Below, piece after piece: positions 1 to 6,800 of a DNA stretch of 12,237 nt (position 1 is the stretch's first letter; each line of letters begins with the position of its first letter). The translations under genes and the position numbers were made by a program. The notes under the pieces were generated by a model. That model had not been told where the DNA came from. It saw nothing but the letters and a program-made list of their open reading frames with translations, and made no database searches. Source of the DNA: an uncultured Bacilli bacterium (GTDB taxonomy: Bacteria; Bacillota_I; Bacilli_A; RF39; UBA660); contig CAKOKF010000029.1 in assembly GCA_934090775.1 (NCBI GenBank), positions 1-12,237 of the forward strand, in the 5' to 3' direction.

Positions 1-818
1 TTATCTATGTAAGCCTTAATTGTGGAATCATTCGTATTCGCATGAGCAGCGGCATATGTTGAAGCACCAGTCGCTCCATACATATAGCCAACATAGGCAT
101 TATCATTATAACTACTATTAAACGCACTCGTACCTATCTGGCGATCACTACTTGACTCACCATTGGCATGCGCGCTTGTTCCATCATAAATTACACGGAC
201 CGTACCATCACCATTAATACGTACTATACGCCAATATTTATCAGCAAATTTGACATAGTTATTGGTTACATTACCACGATAATAATATGAATCGCCATAA
301 GCGTCTTTTGCTTTACATAAATAACCATTTGTTGCCTCTACTGCTGTTACATTTACCGAACCATCATCATTTACGGTTGGACATTTACCAGTCGTATCCA
401 CAGTAGCTATAATATCAGGTACTTTAGAAACAACCTTTTTAAAATAAACATTACATTTGGTACGTTTAGTTAAGTTAGTGGTTAATAATCCCCATTTATC
501 ATTATCCCACTCACCTACTGCCTCATTATCACATACTACTTTTTCTACCGTATATCCATCATTTTTACCAGGAATAGTATTTGAGTACTCATTATCAATA
601 TAAGCACCTATTATAACATCGCCCTGAGTAAAATTACCAACAGTCGTTTTGATAACTACTTCTTCTTTAGATACAAAGAATTTAGAATAAGCAAAATATA
701 GACCTATTATACAAACAAATAAACAAGATACACCGATATAAAGATATCTTGAATTACTTTGTAACCATCTTCTAATTTTTAATTTTTTTAAATACTTATC
801 TTTATTAAATCTTTTCAT
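1..818 (-). CDS. Membrane-anchored surface protein, 3' end beyond window
   Basis: Open frame of 272 codons from ATG at 818 running off the left edge; an AGAGG Shine-Dalgarno sits 5 nt upstream of the ATG. Residues 1-20 are highly basic (cytoplasmic) and about 25-44 form one hydrophobic helix with no signal-peptidase site, so the remainder is probably outside the cell. Residues about 55-130 form a Cys-containing domain ending TKCNVYFKK. The following domain contains WRIVRINGDGTVRVIYDG and NDNAYVGYMYGATG, a style I associate with large surface proteins of gut Bacilli/Tenericutes and Clostridia. I cannot name a trusted family or function. Base composition is odd: 61-180 is about 44% GC, against about 12% in 4081-4140, with many GCG/ACG/CGT codons, which may indicate transfer or different selection. 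It lies directly downstream of the inverted-repeat switch at 908-1200, so phase-variable expression is likely (inference). Confidence 0.85.
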   Translation of the reverse strand, partial: MKRFNKDKYLKKLKIRRWLQSNSRYLYIGVSCLFVCIIGLYFAYSKFFVSKEEVVIKTTVGNFTQGDVIIGAYIDNEYSNTIPGKNDGYTVEKVVCDNEAVGEWDNDKWGLLTTNLTKRTKCNVYFKKVVSKVPDIIATVDTTGKCPTVNDDGSVNVTAVEATNGYLCKAKDAYGDSYYYRGNVTNNYVKFADKYWRIVRINGDGTVRVIYDGTSAHANGESSSDRQIGTSAFNSSYNDNAYVGYMYGATGASTYAAAHANTNDSTIKAYID

Positions 819-907
819 TATAGCCTCTACTAATATTATTCTCTATTAAAAATAAATCATACTTAAGTTTAAAAATATTTGTAACTGCAATTTACATACT
901 TTGACAT

Positions 908-937
908 ATTTCATAGAGTTTAATACTCTATGAAAGC
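908..937 (+). repeat. 30-bp inverted repeat, left copy (IR-L)
   Basis: This is the exact reverse complement of 1171-1200. Internally it is a palindrome: arm TTTCATAGAGT (909-919), asymmetric 5-nt centre TTAAT, arm ACTCTATGAAA (925-935), followed by GC. Two 11-bp arms around a short asymmetric centre resemble the binding-site layout of tyrosine recombinases (Xer/dif has 11-6-11). The match stops at 907 and 938. Leftward transcripts would carry an 11-bp hairpin here, but no U-tract follows, so read-through to the surface gene is expected. Confidence 0.9.
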
Positions 938-1170
938 TTATATATGTTATCTATTTTTAATTTATAGCATAAATATATCATAAATTTTCTATATTTTAAA
1001 GAAATTTTTAATACCAAAAATCTATTTTTATAGTCACTTTTTTAGTCAATAGTAAATGGAAAATTTACTGACAATATAAGTTAATAGGAGTGTCAATTAG
1101 ATATAACTTTCCCAATATATTATAGTCAAAGTCATAGTCAAAATACTTTGGAATCCTTTATTCACCGAAG
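938..1170. other. Putative invertible promoter segment (inverton)
   Basis: This 233-bp non-coding, AT-rich DNA is enclosed by the perfect 30-bp inverted repeats and lies 120 bp upstream of the surface-protein ATG. On the minus strand, facing that gene, there is an extended -10 TATGCTATAAA (961-971). A weaker TTTACT-18-TATAAA pair lies at 1027-1056. Recombination between the inverted sites would flip these promoters away from the gene. Repeated TGACT motifs on the minus strand (1125-1140) could be a regulator site. The recombinase is not in the window. The actual promoter and the inversion are inferred. A promoter in the outside leader (819-907) cannot be excluded because that DNA is also AT-rich. 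Confidence 0.65.
961..971 (-). promoter_or_regulatory. Candidate extended -10 promoter inside invertible segment
   Basis: Minus-strand TATGCTATAAA has the TRTGn extension plus a 5/6 match to TATAAT, with no good -35. Transcription would start near 954 and give a leader of about 137 nt crossing IR-L. In the present orientation this would be the ON state for the surface gene. Confidence 0.45.
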
Positions 1171-1200
1171 GCTTTCATAGAGTATTAAACTCTATGAAAT
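1171..1200 (-). repeat. 30-bp inverted repeat, right copy (IR-R)
   Basis: Exact reverse complement of 908-937, with arms at 1173-1183 and 1189-1199 around ATTAA. Inverted orientation of the asymmetric centre is the geometry that gives inversion rather than deletion. The flanks show no obvious target-site duplication, which argues against a simple MITE. Confidence 0.9.
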
Positions 1201-1210
1201 TTTTTGTTTT
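1173..1210 (+). terminator. Hairpin plus U-tract facing right, formed by IR-R
   Basis: The 11-bp perfect IR-R stem is followed on the plus strand by TTTTTTGTTTT (1200-1210), which lies outside the invertible unit. It would stop rightward transcription before it runs antisense into the desulfurase gene. IR-L lacks a matching U-tract on its outward side. The stem is AT-rich, so efficiency is uncertain. Confidence 0.5.
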
Positions 1211-1243
1211 ATATAATATACTCCATAATATTTAAAATATACT

Positions 1244-1277
1244 AAAAAACTTTAGAATCATAATAACTCTAAAGTTT
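1244..1277 (-). terminator. Intrinsic terminator of the cysteine desulfurase gene
   Basis: A 10-bp stem (1268-1277 with 1247-1256) around an 11-nt loop begins 4 nt after the TAA at 1282. It is followed on the minus strand by a T-run (complement of 1244-1249, partly within the stem). Confidence 0.75.
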
Positions 1278-1281
1278 ATTC

Positions 1282-2415
1282 TTACTTACTCTTTAATCTT
1301 ATAAACCTTTGATATTCTCCATGAAAGAAAGTTAAAAACTTATTAACTTCATCAATAGTAGTCATACTAGATAAACTAATTCTAATAGTTGTCATTGCTC
1401 TTTTTTTATCATTATAAATAGCCATTACTGAAGTAGATAGTTCTCCTGAAGAACAAGCTGTATTAGTACTTATATAAACTTCATGATCTTCCATCGCATG
1501 AACAAAACTTTCTGGTTTAATATTCATAAGACTAATATTTATAACATGATAAATAGAATATTTAGTATTATTAAATTTTAAATTAGGATAATGACTTAAA
1601 TCTTCAACAATCTTTTCATTTAACTTCTTAACATATAATTCTTTTTTATCTAAATTCATTAAACATAATCTTACAGCCTTAGAAAAAGCAACAATCAAAG
1701 GAAGAGGTGGAGTACCTGCTCTTAATGGAAAATCTTTACTACTACCATGAATTAAAGGAACGATATCTACTTTTTCACTTTTATATAATAATCCGATTCC
1801 TTTCGGTCCATATATTTTATGTCCCGAAAAACTAGCTAAATCAACATCACTTAAATTAATTGCTACTTTTCCTAAAGCTTGCGTTAAATCACTATGAAAT
1901 ATTGTATTAGGATTTTCTTTTTTTATAATTTGTCTTATTGTTTTTAAAGGTTGTCTTACCCCTACTTCACTATTAACTCCTACTATACTAACCAAAATAG
2001 TTTTATCAGTTATTAAATCTTTTAAATCATCTAAATCAATTAAACCATCTATATCATTATTAACATAACTAATTTTAAAACCTAAAGACTCTAAATAATC
2101 AGCTAAAACATATTCGGATGGATGTTCTAATTTTGATAAAATTATATGATTTCCTCTATTTTTATATCGTAATGCTACTCCTAGTATTGCTGTATTATTA
2201 GCTTCTGTAGCTCCACTGGTATAAATAATTTCATTCATTTTAATATTAAGACAATCAGCTATTTGTCTTGTTGCACTTTTTAAAAGCGCTCTTGATTTAA
2301 CACCCAAGCTATGCATTGAATTTGGATTTCCTATATAATCTCTACTAACCTTAATTAAGCTATCCAAAACCTCTGGATTAACAGGAGTTGTGGCACTATA
2401 ATCTAAATAAATCAC
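1282..2415 (-). CDS. Cysteine desulfurase (NifS/IscS-like, class V aminotransferase)
   Basis: PLP enzyme that takes sulfur from L-cysteine as an enzyme persulfide for Fe-S cluster or thio-tRNA synthesis; cytoplasmic. Residues (377-aa form): SGATEANN at 67-74, His98 in the EHPSE motif, Asp176 and Gln179 in the cofactor pocket, Lys200 in SFSGHKIYGPKG as the PLP lysine, and catalytic Cys321 in TACSSG. Length is normal. Two in-frame GTG codons are possible. I chose 2415 because AAAGGTGAT lies 6 nt upstream and the product then begins MIYLDYSATTP as in the family; the GTG at 2424 is inside that Shine-Dalgarno. No scaffold (IscU) or thiI neighbour is seen, so the sulfur acceptor is unknown. The usual RAGT-E-N stretch reads RAGTPPLP. 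It has its own promoter, so it need not be co-transcribed with the sigma gene upstream. Confidence 0.93.
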   Translation of the reverse strand: MIYLDYSATTPVNPEVLDSLIKVSRDYIGNPNSMHSLGVKSRALLKSATRQIADCLNIKMNEIIYTSGATEANNTAILGVALRYKNRGNHIILSKLEHPSEYVLADYLESLGFKISYVNNDIDGLIDLDDLKDLITDKTILVSIVGVNSEVGVRQPLKTIRQIIKKENPNTIFHSDLTQALGKVAINLSDVDLASFSGHKIYGPKGIGLLYKSEKVDIVPLIHGSSKDFPLRAGTPPLPLIVAFSKAVRLCLMNLDKKELYVKKLNEKIVEDLSHYPNLKFNNTKYSIYHVINISLMNIKPESFVHAMEDHEVYISTNTACSSGELSTSVMAIYNDKKRAMTTIRISLSSMTTIDEVNKFLTFFHGEYQRFIRLKSK

Positions 2416-2440
2416 TTTAATCACCTTTATATCTATTTTT

Positions 2441-2451
2441 AGTATAGCAAA
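2441..2451 (-). promoter_or_regulatory. Extended -10 promoter for the desulfurase gene
   Basis: Minus-strand TTTGCTATACT lies in the 60-bp gap after the sigma gene stop; no convincing -35. The 13 bases AGTATAGCAAACT (plus strand) recur exactly before the GH31 gene. Confidence 0.6.
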
Positions 2452-2475
2452 CTTTTTTTAATTAATCTATTCTTT

Positions 2476-3837
2476 TTATTTCGCGATATCTTTTTTAAGA
2501 CAATTATTTGCCAAGGCATCAGTATATAGATTACTTGCATTTATTTTTTCTAAAATACAACGACGAATTTGAGCTATTCTCTGATGTGAAACGCCTAAAA
2601 TTTTACCTACCTCTATTGCCGTTTTACTTCTATCACTGCCGTCAAGACCATATAACATCTTAAATATTATTTTTTCTCGTTCATTTAACTTCGATTTTGT
2701 TAAAATTTCATCAACCCGTTCAGCCGACATTTGACGAATTTCACAATCACGTTCTAAATTAATAGATTCATCGGCTAAAAGATCGCCATAACATATTTCC
2801 TCATTATCATATACCAAATTATCTAAGCTTATCACTTCTAAATTTATAATCAGTGCCTGCTCTAATTTTTCAACACTTATCCCCATTCTATTTGCTATTT
2901 CTAGTAAAGAAGGCTCTCTATTTAGTTCATTACATAATACTTCATAAACTTTCTCGTAATCTCTATATAAATTCATTTTTCCTAAAACTTGAGGAACCGA
3001 ACACTCTTTCGTTAATATATATCTATTAATTTTAGTTCTTATCCATTGATAAGCATAAGTATTAAATCTTATATGTTCTCTAAAATCATATTTGTTAATA
3101 GCTATTAAAACACCCTCTATTCCTTCCTGAACTAAATCTTCCGAAGGTATATTAATACCAAAATTATGTTTTCGATCTACGACCATTTTATTAATCATTT
3201 TAAGGCTACGAAAAATCAAGGCTTCTTTAGCATCTTTAGCACCAGCTTTGGCTTTTTTTATTACATTGATTTCTTCTTCCACCGTTTCAAAAGGTTCTAT
3301 TCCTAAATTATAATATATAAGATTGTTACTATTATTATTTAGTTCAATATTTTCTAAATCACAATACTCATAAATCATCTCTCTAATCATATCATTTTTT
3401 ATTTTATCCTTTAAACTACCACTTTTTAAATAAAACATATTATTTCTAGTAACATTAGCTAAAATATTTCTTAAAATACCATTATCTTCAATTAATTCCT
3501 TCATCATAATATTATTTAATGGATAATTTCCTATTTTACAAAGATAAATAATGCTTTCTAAAGCCTCTAAATAATTAGTAGTATTTTTTAACTCTATATT
3601 TATATAATTATTTATAACTTCATAAGGATTTTCTATCATTTTAGTAACTAAATATTCTCTAACCTTCGTTTCTATTTCTACTAAATAGCAAGTAGGAATA
3701 TTTAAATCTAAATTAACCTTTTTAATATACTTTTTAGTAATATTACCAACTAAATTTTCTAAATTTTTTCTTTCTATAAATAAAAAGCGATATTTTAAAA
3801 ATACATAATTAAAAATAATCTCTAACCTTTGTTCCAT
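2476..3837 (-). CDS. Sigma-70-family factor with novel N-terminal domain
   Basis: Directs RNA polymerase to promoters. ATG at 3837 with AGAGG 6 nt upstream. Residues 1-190 are helical, Ile/Asn-rich and unlike sigma region 1 that I know. Region 2 is about 195-274 (DLVQEGIEGVLIAINKYDF, RFNTYAYQWIRTKINRYI), region 3 about 290-357 (LNREPSLLEIANRMGIS), and region 4 about 375-432 with helix-turn-helix VGKILGVSHQRIAQIRRCIL. Compared with housekeeping SigA (WWIRQAITRAI, VTRERIRQIE), the -10-reading Gln/Thr are Thr/Asn, and the -35-reading Arg/Glu/Arg are His/Gln/Ala. This points to an alternative sigma factor rather than RpoD (inference). Its target promoters are unknown. It is divergent from the 3992 gene, with a 154-bp shared regulatory gap. 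Confidence 0.88.
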   Translation of the reverse strand: MEQRLEIIFNYVFLKYRFLFIERKNLENLVGNITKKYIKKVNLDLNIPTCYLVEIETKVREYLVTKMIENPYEVINNYINIELKNTTNYLEALESIIYLCKIGNYPLNNIMMKELIEDNGILRNILANVTRNNMFYLKSGSLKDKIKNDMIREMIYEYCDLENIELNNNSNNLIYYNLGIEPFETVEEEINVIKKAKAGAKDAKEALIFRSLKMINKMVVDRKHNFGINIPSEDLVQEGIEGVLIAINKYDFREHIRFNTYAYQWIRTKINRYILTKECSVPQVLGKMNLYRDYEKVYEVLCNELNREPSLLEIANRMGISVEKLEQALIINLEVISLDNLVYDNEEICYGDLLADESINLERDCEIRQMSAERVDEILTKSKLNEREKIIFKMLYGLDGSDRSKTAIEVGKILGVSHQRIAQIRRCILEKINASNLYTDALANNCLKKDIAK

Positions 3838-3862
3838 ATTTATCCTCTTTCCAAGTTCAAAT

Positions 3863-3873
3863 AGTATAACATA
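3863..3873 (-). promoter_or_regulatory. Extended -10 promoter for the sigma gene
   Basis: Minus-strand TATGTTATACT, poor -35. Transcription would start near 3856, about 18 nt before the ATG. Confidence 0.55.
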
Positions 3874-3942
3874 TTTTTTTGAGAAAGAAGAATTTTTTTC
3901 TTAATTTCTATTTCTTTTTTAGCAATAAAGTTTTACAATGAT

Positions 3943-3973
3943 TTTACATCTTTTTTAGATGTTAAAATATAAT
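3943..3973 (+). promoter_or_regulatory. Candidate promoter for the 3992 gene
   Basis: TTTACA (3943-3948), 19-bp spacer, perfect TATAAT (3968-3973). The spacing is long. The start near 3980 leaves a very short leader and places the upstream ATG at 3959 outside the transcript. Confidence 0.5.
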
Positions 3974-3991
3974 TATATTAATGAGGAATTT

Positions 3992-4930
3992 ATGCAAGAA
4001 TTTTTAACATATATTAAACAAGAAATTAAGAAAAAAATAACTTTAGAATCTAATAAAGAAGAAATAATTGATTCTAAAATTATATCTATTTTAAAAAAAG
4101 AAAAAAATTATAATACCAATGAAACTAAATGTAATTTTATTATAATGTATACCGCTTTATATTTTAATAATTTAGAGCTTTTAAATTATTTAAACATAAA
4201 TAATTTTTCTTTTGGTATATATCCTAATAATCTTAGTATTTATCTTTTAGATAATAGTTTTACTAAATACTTTACTAATTCAAAATTTTTAATTTTTATA
4301 ACTAAATATAAACCATATTTACATAGTTTTTTCTTATCTATAAAAAACTTAAAAACAAGTGAAAAAGAGCAGTATATTAAAAGATTTATTTATTTAGTCA
4401 CGATTCTAGATAATACTTTAAATAAATATAAATTATCAGTCAATAGTTTATTTACTAAAGCATCTTTAGATACTTTTTCTAATGAGACATATCTTTGTGC
4501 TAATTATAACCAATTAAATAATATTATTGCCTCTCTTTTTAACACTCCAAGTAAAGGTACCATAAAAAGGTTAAACAATTTAATTATCACTACTAATTTT
4601 GCTATGCATTTTCATAATTATGATTTAATGTTTGAGTTATTTAGTGATGAAGAATTACTTAATATGACTGTATCTCCTGAATATTTTTTTACTAAAGCTT
4701 TAGCACATAATCTTGATATAACAAGAGTCTTATATATTTTCAAATATAATCCTGATATTATTAATAACTTAGGCATTTTAAATGAAAATATTTTTAATAG
4801 TTATAATAATGATGAAATTATTTATTTAAGTAAAAATATTAATTTTTATAGCTCGACTGCTTCTAAAGATTTAAAAAATTATAATAGAAAAAGAAGAGTT
4901 TTATCCCTTCTTCACTCTTGGACTAAATAA
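3992..4930 (+). CDS. Unknown protein, divergent from sigma gene
   Basis: 312-aa form from ATG 3992, which has GAGG 5 nt upstream. The in-frame ATG at 3959 has no Shine-Dalgarno and lies upstream of a TATAAT. I recognise no family. The sequence is rich in Asn, Leu, Ile, Tyr and Lys, predicted largely helical, with no signal peptide and no clear membrane span, so probably cytoplasmic. Short stretches such as MYTALYFNNLELLNYL and FAMHFHNYDLMFELF resemble the paired helices of ankyrin or other helical repeats, but no regular repeat is visible. The C-terminus is basic (NRKRRVLSLLHSW). The gene is extremely AT-rich. Head-to-head placement with an alternative sigma factor raises the possibility of a regulatory partner, but nothing in the protein itself shows this. 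Confidence 0.75.
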   Translation: MQEFLTYIKQEIKKKITLESNKEEIIDSKIISILKKEKNYNTNETKCNFIIMYTALYFNNLELLNYLNINNFSFGIYPNNLSIYLLDNSFTKYFTNSKFLIFITKYKPYLHSFFLSIKNLKTSEKEQYIKRFIYLVTILDNTLNKYKLSVNSLFTKASLDTFSNETYLCANYNQLNNIIASLFNTPSKGTIKRLNNLIITTNFAMHFHNYDLMFELFSDEELLNMTVSPEYFFTKALAHNLDITRVLYIFKYNPDIINNLGILNENIFNSYNNDEIIYLSKNINFYSSTASKDLKNYNRKRRVLSLLHSWTK

Positions 4931-4939
4931 GTCCTTTTT
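4920..4939 (+). terminator. Short terminator overlapping the stop of the 3992 gene
   Basis: GGACT-AAATA-AGTCC hairpin followed by TTTTTATTT; its 3' arm begins in the TAA. Only a 5-bp stem. It separates this gene from the convergent DUF1653 gene ending at 4938. Confidence 0.5.
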
Positions 4940-5195
4940 ATTTGTTAAATTTTTTAGCAACACTTTCAACAGTTACTTCTTCCATTCGATATTTTTGTTC
5001 TACATTAGGATATTTTTCATGATCAACCTCACTTAAAAACATCTCATAAGGCCTAGCATAAACTAAATTTTCACCATATAAAGCACGATATATTACTAAT
5101 TTTTCTTTTGTTTCACTATGAATAGCAGTTCCTAATACTAGGTAATAATCTCCTTTAAAATGACGATAAATACTATTTACTTTTAATTCTCTCAT
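4938..5195 (-). CDS. DUF1653 family protein
   Basis: 85-aa small cytoplasmic protein, full length for the family. It shows the family pattern: YRHFKGDYYLVLG near the start, HSETKEKLVIYRALYG in the middle and RPYEMFLSEVDHEKYPNVEQKYR at the end. Molecular function is unknown; the fold is expected to be a small beta barrel-like domain (family knowledge). The Shine-Dalgarno before ATG 5195 is weak, but stops lie upstream in frame so no earlier start is possible. It has its own promoter (5248-5276) and follows trpS on the same strand with a 146-bp gap, so it is probably transcribed separately. Confidence 0.85.
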   Translation of the reverse strand: MRELKVNSIYRHFKGDYYLVLGTAIHSETKEKLVIYRALYGENLVYARPYEMFLSEVDHEKYPNVEQKYRMEEVTVESVAKKFNK

Positions 5196-5247
5196 ATAAA
5201 TATTTTTTGAGTTTTCTTATCTTTAACTCTTTACCTTTCCTAAAATC

Positions 5248-5276
5248 ATTATAGCTTTATTAATATTCACAAACAA
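5248..5276 (-). promoter_or_regulatory. Promoter for the DUF1653 gene
   Basis: Minus-strand TTGTTT (5271-5276), 17-bp spacer, perfect TATAAT (5248-5253). The transcript would have a leader of about 45 nt. Confidence 0.6.
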
Positions 5277-5323
5277 GATTTTTTCTTCTAAATTGTCTAT
5301 TTTTATGCGAAAACTTGCTTTTT

Positions 5324-5343
5324 CGTACATTTTGTACGTTTTT
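5324..5343 (+). other. Palindrome with T-run between trpS and the DUF1653 gene
   Basis: CGTACA-TTT-TGTACG followed by TTTTT on the plus strand, touching the trpS stop codon. The T-run is on the wrong side to end trpS transcription, and no plus-strand gene leads into it. It could block antisense transcription or stabilise the trpS 3' end. Confidence 0.35.
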
Positions 5344-6385
5344 ACTCAAAGTAATCAAGCATCATAGCTTTCTTTACTTCTTTTAATGTTTCTTGAGCTT
5401 TTTTTCTAGCTTTCTTAGTTCCTTCTTTTAAAACGTTATAAACATATTCCGGATTTTTAGCTAATTTTTCTCGTCTTTCTCTAATTGGTTTTAATTCTTC
5501 TTGTAATACATCATTTAAGAAATTTTTAATTTTCATATCACCTAAACCACCACGACGATAGTGATCCTTTAATTCATCAAGATTTTCATATTCAGGTAAA
5601 TATTTTTTAAAGGAATCTTCCTTACAGAAAACATCTAAATAAGTAAAGACAACATTGCCTTCTACTTTACCATGATCACTTACCTTTATATGATTAGGAT
5701 CGGTATACATTCCCATTATTTTTTTCTTTATTTCTTCCGAACTATCTTTTAAATAAATACAATTGCCAATAGATTTACTCATCTTTGCATTACCATCAGT
5801 ACCTACTAGTCTTCTCTCGTTAACATTTTCCGGTAACATTGCTGTTGGTTCTACTAAAGTTTCGCCATAAATCGAATTAAACTTACGAACTATTTCGCGT
5901 GCTTGTTCAATCATTGGTAATTGATCTTCACCAACTGGAATTAAAGTTCCTTTGAAAGCCGTAATATCAGCAGTTTGACTAACTGGATAAGTAAAGAAAC
6001 CAGCAGGAATACTATCTTCAAAACCTCTTAATTTAATTTCTTCTTTAACGGTCGGATTGCGATACAAACGTGATACTGTTACTAAATTCATATAATAGAA
6101 TGTTAATTCAGTAAGTTCCGGTACTTCTGATTGAATAAAATAACATACTTTATTAGGATCGATCCCACATGCTAAATTATCTAAAGCAACCTCAAAGACG
6201 TTATCTCTTACCTTTTTAGGATTATCAAAATTATCCGTCAAAGCTTGCGCATCAGCTGCAAACAAATACATCTCATCGTAACCCCCTTCATTTTGAATTT
6301 TAACCCTATTCTTTAAAGAACCTACATAATGGCCAATATGTAAAGGTCCTGTTGGTCTTTCTCCTGTTAATATAATTTTTTCCAT
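5342..6385 (-). CDS. trpS: Tryptophanyl-tRNA synthetase
   Basis: Charges tRNA-Trp with tryptophan using ATP; cytoplasmic class Ic synthetase, normally a dimer. The 347-aa form begins MEKIILTGERPTGPLHIGHY, which contains the HIGH signature (residues 17-20). The KMSKS loop appears as NAKMSKSIGN near residue 200. The tail is basic (ERREKL, TKKARKKAQETLKE), as in bacterial enzymes. An upstream in-frame ATG at 6391 lies 1 nt from AGGAGG (6393-6398), while ATG 6385 lies 7 nt away, so 6385 is the start. A T-box attenuator directly upstream controls it by uncharged tRNA-Trp. Confidence 0.96.
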   Translation of the reverse strand: MEKIILTGERPTGPLHIGHYVGSLKNRVKIQNEGGYDEMYLFAADAQALTDNFDNPKKVRDNVFEVALDNLACGIDPNKVCYFIQSEVPELTELTFYYMNLVTVSRLYRNPTVKEEIKLRGFEDSIPAGFFTYPVSQTADITAFKGTLIPVGEDQLPMIEQAREIVRKFNSIYGETLVEPTAMLPENVNERRLVGTDGNAKMSKSIGNCIYLKDSSEEIKKKIMGMYTDPNHIKVSDHGKVEGNVVFTYLDVFCKEDSFKKYLPEYENLDELKDHYRRGGLGDMKIKNFLNDVLQEELKPIRERREKLAKNPEYVYNVLKEGTKKARKKAQETLKEVKKAMMLDYFE

Positions 6386-6623
6386 AAACATGCCTCCTAT
6401 AAAAAAAGTCCTACTCTAACAAATTAGAATAAGACTTATACTCATTGCCACTAAATTGTACTACCATACAACGCTTATTTTAACGGTTAAGCACTCCGTA
6501 TTAGCCTACTTTTATTTCGGTAATCTCTCCATAGCCCATTCGATAAAAGTCCATTACAGCTTTCCACCACACGCCGCTCTCTATAAACTTCTCTTTTATT
6601 TACTCTTCTATATCCGCGATTTC
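6386..6623 (-). promoter_or_regulatory. Trp T-box riboswitch leader of trpS
   Basis: A 238-nt leader on the minus strand lies between the promoter and the trpS ATG. It carries an AGAGAGCGG and GGTGGAAAGC stretch like the stem I distal half, and a specifier-like GAA-UGG-GC with UGG (Trp) at 6536-6538. A conserved-style AACCGTTAAAATAAG precedes the T-box region. A UGGU (6463-6466) would pair with the tRNA acceptor end, and a full terminator sits before the Shine-Dalgarno. Known T-box logic: uncharged tRNA-Trp binds and favours antitermination. The T-box itself (UGGUAGUACAA) departs from the usual GGUGGNACCGCG, so the antiterminator pairing is not certain. Confidence 0.8.
6401..6437 (-). terminator. 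T-box attenuator terminator of trpS
   Basis: A 14-bp stem, 6424-6437 pairing with 6406-6419, has two G-U pairs and the loop TTTG. It is followed by seven T on the minus strand (complement of 6401-6407) and ends 3 nt before AGGAGG. Its position inside the leader marks it as a regulatory, not gene-end, terminator. Confidence 0.9.
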
Positions 6624-6629
6624 TCCTTT

Positions 6630-6658
6630 ATTTTAGTAAAAAATTATGGTCTAGTCAA
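6630..6658 (-). promoter_or_regulatory. Promoter for the trpS leader
   Basis: Minus-strand TTGACT (6653-6658), 17-bp spacer, TAAAAT (6630-6635); start near 6623. Confidence 0.75.
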
Positions 6659-6751
6659 TATTTTTTTATAATTAAATTACACTACAAACTTTAACTATTT
6701 TTCTTAATTATTTCTTAAGTTTAATTTTATCATCCTTAAATCCCCAATTTA

Positions 6752-6782
6752 TTAACATATTATTTCCATTTTAAGGTATAAT
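6752..6782 (+). promoter_or_regulatory. Promoter for the DD-carboxypeptidase gene
   Basis: TTAACA (6752-6757), 19-bp spacer, perfect TATAAT (6777-6782). The AGGAG at 6789-6793 follows immediately, so the leader is only about 12 nt if this is the promoter. Upstream, 6660-6750 is AT-rich with nothing else recognised. Confidence 0.5.
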
Positions 6783-6800
6783 ACCACCAGGAGTGTTGCC

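Noticed and set aside
908..1200. MITE or small insertion element
   Set aside because: The ends are perfect inverted repeats, but each is also an internal palindrome and no target-site duplication is seen in the flanks. The position before a surface gene fits a switch better. Other genomic copies would revive this idea.
908..1200. CRISPR or direct-repeat array
   Set aside because: Only two copies, in opposite orientation, with a single 233-bp interval; no regular spacing.
3959..3991. Upstream ATG of the 3992 gene
   Set aside because: No Shine-Dalgarno, and it precedes the likely transcription start at a perfect TATAAT.
6456..6671. 71-aa plus-strand open frame
   Set aside because: It lies antisense to the trpS T-box leader and promoter, has no Shine-Dalgarno, and is explained by the RNA structure on the other strand.
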